From Mucilaginibacter oryzae (GTDB taxonomy: Bacteria; Bacteroidota; Bacteroidia; Sphingobacteriales; Sphingobacteriaceae), in NCBI RefSeq assembly GCF_003148845.1, contig NZ_QGHA01000004.1, positions 186,001 to 250,000 on the forward strand: a stretch of DNA of 64,000 nucleotides. The letters are read 5' to 3'. This document shows, in pieces, positions 35,463 through 41,716 of the stretch. Numbering within the stretch: position 1 is the stretch's first letter; each line of letters opens with the position of its first letter. A model generated the notes under the pieces. The model saw only the letters and a program-made list of their open reading frames with translations, did no database searches and was not told the DNA's origin. The position numbers were made by a program, and so were the translations under genes.

Positions 35463-35859
35463 TAGCCACCTCCTTTACTGTTATTTTCACGGGTGGGTCT
35501 ACCGATTGGCTTAGTCCCAGCGTATCGGCCCGCTTTCCTACTTCGGTTAGCGTGCTCTTGAATGCCAGGTCGGCTTTAGATGATTTATAGTCCCAGCCCA
35601 GCTCCTTTACTTCTTTATTAAGCGCGTCAATTTCCCGCACCGATTTTTCGGCCAGGTGCATGTTGCCAATATATACCATGCCCAAAAAGGCCAGGTACAG
35701 CACAAAAGGCAAAGCATTGGTAGCCCTCTCGGTAGTGAGAAAGCCTTTTTTTAGGATTTGCGTAAACAGATTGTCGGGCAGCTCCCTTACAGGCCGCTCA
35801 TCAACAATCTCCTCAATTTCTTCCTCTTCCTGAATTTCTGTACGTAAACGGTTGCTCAT
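35452..35859 (-). CDS. ftsL: FtsL-like division protein
   Basis: A 135-residue bitopic protein in the position of ftsL between rsmH and ftsI. An acidic N-terminus (EIQEEEEIEEIVDERPVRELP) precedes one membrane helix (ALPFVLYLAFLGMVYI) and a short coiled-coil periplasmic part (EKSVREIDALNKEVKELGWDYKSSKADLAF). FtsL proteins are poorly conserved; topology, coiled coil and position support the call. It would join FtsQ and an FtsB-like partner to recruit FtsW-FtsI. It overlaps rsmH by four bases and ftsI by eleven. Confidence 0.8.
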   Translation of the reverse strand: MSNRLRTEIQEEEEIEEIVDERPVRELPDNLFTQILKKGFLTTERATNALPFVLYLAFLGMVYIGNMHLAEKSVREIDALNKEVKELGWDYKSSKADLAFKSTLTEVGKRADTLGLSQSVDPPVKITVKEVANGN

Positions 35860-36758
35860 TTTTTTACAGCTATTCTTAGTTTAGCGCTCCGTGCCCTGTT
35901 ATTGTTAACTATCTCTTCTGCCGATGCCGTTATTGCCCCGCGGCTTACAGCATCAAGCGGTTTATTATCATTGCCATAAAGATCCTTCTCCACCTCGCCG
36001 CTAAATTTGCCCTTAGCGATGAAGTTTTTAACCAGCCTGTCTTCCAGCGAGTGGTATGACATTACCACCAGCCTGCCGCCCGGAGCCAGCACTTCTGCCG
36101 ATTGCATCAAAAAATCCTTCAATGCTTCCAGCTCCTGGTTAACCTCTATCCTCAGCGCCTGGAAAACCTGCGCCAGGTATTTATTTTCCTTCCCCTTCGG
36201 GATGCGGTTGCTGATCATATTTTTAAGATCGGCGATGGTTGTTATCGGCGCGTTGAGCCTCGCGGTAGCAATAGTTTCGGCCAGCGATTTCGCGTTCTGG
36301 ATCTCGCCGTAAATGCCGAAGATCCGGTGCAGATCAGCCACCGCATAAGTATTCACTACCTGTTTTGCAGTTAAATCGCTTAACTGGTTCATGCGCATAT
36401 CCAGCTCGGCGTCAAACCGGATGGAAAAGCCCCGTTCGGCCTCATCAAACTGGTGCGATGATACGCCCAGATCGGCCAGGATCCCGTTTACCGGCATGGC
36501 ATCGTGCAGGCGGCAAAAGTTTTTGAGGTACCTGAAATTCTGATCAACAAAAACAAAACGTTCGTCATCAATCAAGTTCCGCTGCGCGTCCGCATCCTGG
36601 TCAAAAGCTATCAGCCTGCCGTTGGGCCCCAAATGCTTCATGATCTCGCGCGAGTGGCCGCCACCCCCAAAAGTCACATCTACATAAGTGCCATCAGGAT
36701 CAATATTCAACCCTTCAATGCACTCTGCCAGCATTACCGGTACATGGTACTCACTCAT
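35856..36758 (-). CDS. rsmH: 16S rRNA (cytosine(1402)-N(4))-methyltransferase
   Basis: SAM-dependent enzyme that N4-methylates C1402 in the decoding centre of 16S rRNA. The opening YHVPVMLAECIEGLNIDPDG, SAM loop VDVTFGGGGHSREIM, LADLGVSSHQFDEAERGFS, RMNQ and the C-terminal SYHSLEDRLVKNFI are diagnostic. 300 residues. It overlaps mraZ and the ftsL-like gene by four bases each. Confidence 0.97.
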   Translation of the reverse strand: MSEYHVPVMLAECIEGLNIDPDGTYVDVTFGGGGHSREIMKHLGPNGRLIAFDQDADAQRNLIDDERFVFVDQNFRYLKNFCRLHDAMPVNGILADLGVSSHQFDEAERGFSIRFDAELDMRMNQLSDLTAKQVVNTYAVADLHRIFGIYGEIQNAKSLAETIATARLNAPITTIADLKNMISNRIPKGKENKYLAQVFQALRIEVNQELEALKDFLMQSAEVLAPGGRLVVMSYHSLEDRLVKNFIAKGKFSGEVEKDLYGNDNKPLDAVSRGAITASAEEIVNNNRARSAKLRIAVKK

Positions 36759-37216
36759 TCCTGCTCCTTGCTTTTATTGCCCATTACCCTTTTTGCCAGC
36801 GCGCCAAAACTTGCCGGTTCGTCATCCATCAGCTTGCGGTGCGTTTCGGCATCCCAAACCTCAATTTTATTCAACTGGCAAGCCAGCACTACTTCGCTTT
36901 TTATACCCGCGTACTCCAATAAAAATTTGGGTAGCAGTACCCTGCCGGCAGCATCGGGCAAAAGCTCGGTTGCACCACGGGTAAAATATCGTATAAAGGC
37001 TATATTATCCTCTTCGTATTCGTTAAGTTTGCTCAGTTCCTCAAGTCGTTTATCCCATTCTTTTTTAGTGTATATAACAAGGTATTTTTCAAACCCGCGA
37101 TTAATCACCAGGCCCTCGGTTTCAAGCTCAGGGAGCTTTTTCTTTAGGCCAGCCGGTATCATCATCCTGAATTTAGGATCAAGCTTACACTCAAATTCAC
37201 CGGTTAAAAACGACAT
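36755..37216 (-). CDS. mraZ: Transcriptional regulator MraZ
   Basis: AbrB-fold DNA-binding protein that represses the dcw operon in characterised bacteria. The tandem half-sites are visible as GEFECKLDPKFRMMIPAGLKK and GATELLPDAAGRVLLPKFLLEYAG, the DxKxR and DxxGR motifs that contact DNA. 153 residues. It is the first gene of the cluster; its upstream region holds three AGTGG repeats with 10-base period, the expected MraZ box, so autorepression of the whole cluster is likely. Confidence 0.96.
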   Translation of the reverse strand: MSFLTGEFECKLDPKFRMMIPAGLKKKLPELETEGLVINRGFEKYLVIYTKKEWDKRLEELSKLNEYEEDNIAFIRYFTRGATELLPDAAGRVLLPKFLLEYAGIKSEVVLACQLNKIEVWDAETHRKLMDDEPASFGALAKRVMGNKSKEQE

Positions 37217-37261
37217 TGTATGACTTGGGCAATTTTTTAACTGTAAAAGTAAATACTTTTA

Positions 37262-37286
37262 CCACTTCTTACCACTTTGCTCCACT
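37262..37286 (-). promoter_or_regulatory. MraZ box upstream of the dcw cluster
   Basis: On the minus strand AGTGG occurs three times at exactly 10-base intervals (37286-37282, 37276-37272, 37266-37262), about 45 bases before the mraZ ATG. A promoter-like TACTTTTA (37251-37244) lies just downstream. MraZ binds three or four such direct repeats in other bacteria. Confidence 0.75.
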
Positions 37287-37599
37287 AAAAGTTTTCAACA
37301 ATTTTTGGTGCGCCTGGTTTTGCGTTTTCGAAGATTTTTTAAAGGTTAAGCTATCTTAAAAGTTATTAGTAAACAGTGGTTTATGGGGATTGGTCGCGAT
37401 AAGTATGGAAAGTGTTGTAAAGTGGGAGAAAATCCCGGATTTAATGTCAGAATCAGAATTTTCTGAATTGGATAATGAGCAGAATATTTGTATGAAGTGG
37501 AATTGTGGAGCTGTCTGAACTCGAATTTATCGAATGGAGTGATTTATAGAATTTGCCTGGCATTCGGGTAATTCTTTTGATTCGATAATTTTTCAGCCG

Positions 37600-37967
37600 G
37601 TAGTCTGTGTTTTTCACCGTACCACACGATCTAACGAAGAATGCACTAATTTAAACGATAACATTCCATCATGGAACTTAGTGCGGCAGAAACACTGACC
37701 ACAAGCAAAAATGAGTTATCCCTTTAAGGTATTCATCGAAGCTACCTTTATCCTTTCCCCTCAAATCATCCCAAACAATTTAGCTTGTGGTCGGTGTTTT
37801 CACCGTAACACATAATCTAAATAAGTTACACTAATTTAGCTTGTGGTCGGTGTTTCAGCTTGTGGTCGGTGTTTTTCACCGTACCACATAATCTAAAGAA
37901 GTTACACTAATTAAAACGAAAACATCGTACTCCGAAAGTGGTGCGGTGAAAACACCGACCATAGGCT
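37600..37967. repeat. REP-like array, GTGGTCGGTG family, with inverted doublets
   Basis: Units with core GTGGTCGGTG, T-rich loop, CACCG(T)ACCAC and a tail ending AGTTACACTAATTT lie at 37600-37652, 37783-37836 and 37858-37912. A truncated head lies at 37839-37856. Inverted partners at about 37679-37706 and 37936-37967 make two REPIN-like doublets. A vestige of the decarboxylase 3' end (reading LFGMI and stop on the minus strand) lies at 37771-37788. Together with the MraZ box this accounts for much of the 781-base gap; between 37290 and 37590 I see nothing I can assign. Confidence 0.8.
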
Positions 37968-37997
37968 TTTCCTTTCGCCTTTAATCTTTCACCTCCC

Positions 37998-39836
37998 TCA
38001 AATCATCCCGAATAATGACCCTCCCTTTTCCCCCAGCTTATCCACCGTTCTTTCCACCTCAGGCACCCGCTCCAATACAGGTGCATGGTGCGGCTTAATC
38101 CTGGCGTCAATAATCAGCGGACCGGTACAGCCCCAGTGTTTATGCTCGGTAAAGCTGCCAACACCATAAATATCATGCGATGGGTTGCTGCGGGTAAAGG
38201 TTACCCAAACAAAGTTATTGATGCTTTGGGCGGCGAAACCGGCATCATCGCACAGTACAATTAGTGGCAAGCCGTTCAGGTCTTCATCCTGCAGGGCGTA
38301 CTCAATAACGCTGATCACATTATGGATGTCCTTGTAGTTAACATGCTTAGGCACCTCAACCATTAATACGCCGGGCATTGCCATTTTGTACCCGGTAACA
38401 GGGCGTGGGATGTTGAACCAGTCGGGCAACTCGTTCCAGAGTTCGCGTTTAATATCGCCTGCCACGGTAACGGCAACTTTACTGCCCGAATTAAGGCCTT
38501 CGCCGCTATAGTCTAAAGTATCTATAGTGGTATTGGTTTGAAAATGCAGATCGCGTGTCAGGTCTATCCGCTGCAGGATATGTTTCACAAAACCACCGAT
38601 ATCATTTACATTCAATTTAGGGTCGTCTTCCTGCGCGGCGATGAACAGGTATTTGGCCAGGCTCAATTGCCCTTTACCTAAAATATGGCTGGCAATGGTT
38701 ACAATTTCCTGGGGTTTGCGTTCTTTAAGGTAGGGGGTATAGCGCTCGCTGCCAATGGCAAATAGCAGCGGGTGCACACCTGCCGCATCTACAGCGTTTA
38801 CGGCATGCAGGCCCGGAATCTCTTTAGGGATGGCCGAACCGGTAATTTCATGAATGAGCGCCCCGAAGCTGGTATCTTCCTGCGGCGGGCGGCCAACCAC
38901 GGTAAACGACCATAACGGATTTTTACGGTGATACACATTATGTACCTTCATCAGCGGGAAGGGGTGCACCAGGCTGTAGTAACCCAGGTGGTCGCCAAAT
39001 GGGCCTTCGGGTTTGTTTTCGTGCGGCATTACCGTACCCGTGATTACGAAATCAGCATCGGCCGAGATGCAAAAGCCCTCGTGATCGTAAAAATAACGGA
39101 AGCGGCGGTTACCCAAAGCTCCGGCAAATGTCATTTCAGATAAACCTTCGGGCAGGGGCATTACGGCGGCAACCGGGTGCGACGGGGGGCCTCCTACAAA
39201 GATGCTTACTTTTAGCGGTTGCCCTTTGGCGTTGGCCTTGGTTTGGTGTACACCAATACCGCGGTGGATTTGATAATGCAGGCCTATTTCTTTATTTAAA
39301 ATATAATCGTTACCTGCCAGCTGGATGCGGTACATGCCCAGGTTGGCATTCATAATGCCGGGTTTGTCAATATCTTCGGTGTAAACCTGCGGCATGGTCA
39401 CAAATGGGCCGCCATCCATGGGCCAGTTTACAATTTGGGGGATATCGCTGATATTACATTTGCCAAATTTAACCGGAGCGCCCAGGCCGCTCTTCATCGG
39501 AAGGGCGGATAACGCGGTTAAGCCTACGCCCGCGTATTTAAATGGGTTTTTGACAGCCTTGATCGGGTCGTTCTTAATATCCACCAATACCTTGATCTTT
39601 TCGAGCGTATCACGAAAAATAAACTTCGACCTGTTGAGGGTGCCAAACAGGTTTGATACAGCCGGGAACTTACTGCCTTTTACATTTTCGAATAATATGG
39701 CAGGTCCATCGTTTTCAAAAACGCGTAAATGTATGGCCGCCATTTGCAGGTAAGGATCAACTTCTTCCTTAATGCGCACAAGGTGGCCGTGTTTTTCCAG
39801 ATCGGTAATGCAGGCTTGTAAACTTGAGTAACCCAT
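37998..39836 (-). CDS. UbiD-family decarboxylase, probable menaquinone biosynthesis
   Basis: A prenylated-FMN-dependent decarboxylase of 612 residues. UbiD features include the N-terminal YLQMAAIHLRVFENDGPAILFENV, IGVHQTKANAKG, GGPPSHPVAAVMPLPEGLSE and the conserved PEGPFGDHLGYY holding the active-site glutamate. This length is typical of the Bacteroidota proteins annotated as menaquinone biosynthesis decarboxylases, a role that is plausible because menaquinone is the respiratory quinone of the phylum but is not proved here. It has no visible operon partner. Its last codons are duplicated 227 bases downstream inside a repeat array. Confidence 0.8.
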   Translation of the reverse strand: MGYSSLQACITDLEKHGHLVRIKEEVDPYLQMAAIHLRVFENDGPAILFENVKGSKFPAVSNLFGTLNRSKFIFRDTLEKIKVLVDIKNDPIKAVKNPFKYAGVGLTALSALPMKSGLGAPVKFGKCNISDIPQIVNWPMDGGPFVTMPQVYTEDIDKPGIMNANLGMYRIQLAGNDYILNKEIGLHYQIHRGIGVHQTKANAKGQPLKVSIFVGGPPSHPVAAVMPLPEGLSEMTFAGALGNRRFRYFYDHEGFCISADADFVITGTVMPHENKPEGPFGDHLGYYSLVHPFPLMKVHNVYHRKNPLWSFTVVGRPPQEDTSFGALIHEITGSAIPKEIPGLHAVNAVDAAGVHPLLFAIGSERYTPYLKERKPQEIVTIASHILGKGQLSLAKYLFIAAQEDDPKLNVNDIGGFVKHILQRIDLTRDLHFQTNTTIDTLDYSGEGLNSGSKVAVTVAGDIKRELWNELPDWFNIPRPVTGYKMAMPGVLMVEVPKHVNYKDIHNVISVIEYALQDEDLNGLPLIVLCDDAGFAAQSINNFVWVTFTRSNPSHDIYGVGSFTEHKHWGCTGPLIIDARIKPHHAPVLERVPEVERTVDKLGEKGGSLFGMI

Positions 39837-40103
39837 GAGGCGAAATTAAGGTTTTTTGTTTTCGGGGATTACACCGATTGATTTGATTACACCGATTATT
39901 TGTACGAAAGAAGATTGATGACATTTTAACGACAATGGATTTTATCGGCCCGAAAAAAATCCCGACAGTCTTCAATTCCGCAATAAAAGTTACAAAAACT
40001 ATCAATTACTATTTAGATAACTAACCGGTAAAATCATCTAAAAATCGGTGCAATCCTAAAAAATAAAAAACCTTACTTTAGCTGCCGGATATTAATTACT
40101 GTT

Positions 40104-40940
40104 ATGTCGGTAACTGTACTAACGCTTATTATACTTATTGGTTCGTACCTGGCGGGTTTACTGGGTTCGTTAACCGGCCTGGGCGGCGGGGTGGTTATTA
40201 TCCCGTTGCTAACCATATCGCTTGGTATTAATATCCATTATGCTATCGGGGCTTCGCTCATTTCTGTTATAGCTACTTCGTCAGGCTCGGCGGCGGCTTA
40301 TGTTAAAGAAGGTATTACCAATATCAGGCTGGGGATGTTTTTGGAAATAGCCACCACCGCGGGCGCTATGGTTGGCGCGTTAATAGCCGTTTATATCCCC
40401 ACTAATTTCATAGCTGTGTTATTCGGAGTGATTCTCATTCTCTCCGCGGTAATGTCGTTACGAAAAAAAGCCGAACAGATCCATCAGCAAAAAAGCGAAC
40501 TGGCGGAGAAACTAAAATTAAACGGCACATTCCCCACGCCTGCAGGCGAAGTAAGTTATACGGTGCGCAATGTGGGCGGAGGTTTTTTTATGATGCTTTT
40601 TGCCGGGGTGATCTCCGGTTTACTGGGCATAGGCTCGGGTGCGCTCAAGGTTTTGGCTATGGACGGCATTATGCGAATCCCATTTAAAGTATCAACCACT
40701 ACCAGTAATTTTATGATTGGGGTAACTGCGGCGGCCAGCGCGGTGGTTTACCTGCAAAGGGGATACATTGATCCCGGCATTGCCATGCCGGTAGCCATAG
40801 GCGTTTTATTAGGCGCGCTAAGCGGATCAAAAATACTGGTGCATACCTCTTCGTCGGGGTGGCTGCGCTGGGTTTTTGCCGTAGTGGTTACAATTTTAGC
40901 ATCGCAAATGATATATAAAGGAATTACCGGGACAATTTAA
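40104..40940 (+). CDS. TauE/SafE family membrane transporter
   Basis: A 278-residue polytopic protein of the TauE/SafE family (Pfam class of sulfite, sulfoacetate and other anion exporters). Two repeats are visible: GSYLAGLLGSLTGLGGGVVIIPLL near the N-terminus and GVISGLLGIGSGALKVLAMDG in the second half, the paired glycine-rich motifs of this family. About eight helices. The DUF1634 gene follows, a pairing often seen in Bacteroidota. The substrate is unknown. Confidence 0.85.
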   Translation: MSVTVLTLIILIGSYLAGLLGSLTGLGGGVVIIPLLTISLGINIHYAIGASLISVIATSSGSAAAYVKEGITNIRLGMFLEIATTAGAMVGALIAVYIPTNFIAVLFGVILILSAVMSLRKKAEQIHQQKSELAEKLKLNGTFPTPAGEVSYTVRNVGGGFFMMLFAGVISGLLGIGSGALKVLAMDGIMRIPFKVSTTTSNFMIGVTAAASAVVYLQRGYIDPGIAMPVAIGVLLGALSGSKILVHTSSSGWLRWVFAVVVTILASQMIYKGITGTI

Positions 40941-40944
40941 TTGG

Positions 40945-41053
40945 TCATTATATCATTGCGTCATTAAGTCATTGTTGCATGGCGTACACGGTTGGCCGGT
41001 TTGCTAATCAAAAAATGGCTCAATGATGCAATGATATAATGACCTAATGACTG
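40945..41053. repeat. Word-palindrome (TCATT/AATGA type)
   Basis: The left side reads GGTCATTATATCATTGCGTC and ATTAAGTCATTG; the right side reads CAATGATGCAATGATATAAT and GACCTAATGACT. The halves are complementary over some 30 bases around a central unrelated segment. It fills the tauE-DUF1634 spacer. Confidence 0.7.
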
Positions 41054-41060
41054 ATAAGAA

Positions 41061-41444
41061 ATGACCAAAAAGTTTAAAGATACCGATATGCAGGCCGTAA
41101 TAGGCTGGATACTTCGCGCCGGGGTGCTGGTATCAATGAGCATTGTTTTTATTGGCGGGGTTATTTATTTGTACCGTCATGGCCATGCCCATGTTGATTA
41201 CACCACGTTTGTTGGCGTACCCGATTTTGTGAGCAGCCCCGGCGGCATTATACGCGGAATTTTTACGCTTCGCGGCCGGGCCATCATACAGGCCGGTATC
41301 ATTTTGCTGATAGCCACACCGGTTATCCGGGTTATATTTTCGGCCATTGGTTTTATTATTGAAAAAGATTATCTCTACACCGCCATCACTTTGGTGGTTC
41401 TGCTCATTATTTTTTCAAGTATGCTGAGCGGGCACGCGGGTTAA
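41061..41444 (+). CDS. DUF1634 membrane protein
   Basis: 127 residues with three helices (near residues 10-30, 70-95 and 105-122) and the pattern GWILRAGVLVSMSIVFIGG at the N-terminus, matching the DUF1634 family. Such proteins are frequently encoded next to TauE/SafE transporters and may act as an accessory subunit. Here they are separated by 120 bases that hold a word-palindrome. Confidence 0.75.
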   Translation: MTKKFKDTDMQAVIGWILRAGVLVSMSIVFIGGVIYLYRHGHAHVDYTTFVGVPDFVSSPGGIIRGIFTLRGRAIIQAGIILLIATPVIRVIFSAIGFIIEKDYLYTAITLVVLLIIFSSMLSGHAG

Positions 41445-41470
41445 TATTTTTAAAAACCTTTTACGCTTTC

Positions 41471-41716
41471 ATGTATTATAAATATATGCAGAGGCAAAGG
41501 GTGCAATCATCGGCTTTAAGCAGCGTTGGCTACGATCCTGAATCGCGCATACTCGAACTGGAGTTCAGGGAAAGCGGCGATGTATGGCAATACTTTGGCG
41601 TTTTGCCAGGAACCTACAGGCGGTTTATAGGCGCGCAATCATTAGGGCATTTCTTTTCAACACGCATTAAAGGCAAGTATCCCGAGCTTAAAATGCTTTA
41701 CGCCCATTTTCACTAA
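41471..41716 (+). CDS. KTSC-domain protein
   Basis: 81 residues with the small KTSC-type beta domain: SSALSSVGYDPESRILELEF, then WQYFGVLPGTYRRFIGAQSLGHFF and IKGKYP. The family occurs alone or fused to lysyl-tRNA synthetase-like and nuclease contexts; its function is unclear. A second in-frame ATG five codons in (41486) is an equally good start. The stop codon overlaps the convergent receptor gene by four bases. Confidence 0.7.
   Translation: MYYKYMQRQRVQSSALSSVGYDPESRILELEFRESGDVWQYFGVLPGTYRRFIGAQSLGHFFSTRIKGKYPELKMLYAHFH

Noticed and set aside
37405..37518. A 37-codon frame (MESVVKWEKIPDLMSESEF and on) between mraZ and the repeat array
   Set aside because: Includes TCAGAATCAGAATTTTCTGA-type self-complementary words and has no SD, promoter or similarity; more likely repeat-derived sequence.
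37600..37967. Possible CRISPR array
   Set aside because: Units are palindromic, variably spaced, in both orientations, with no constant-length spacers and no cas genes.
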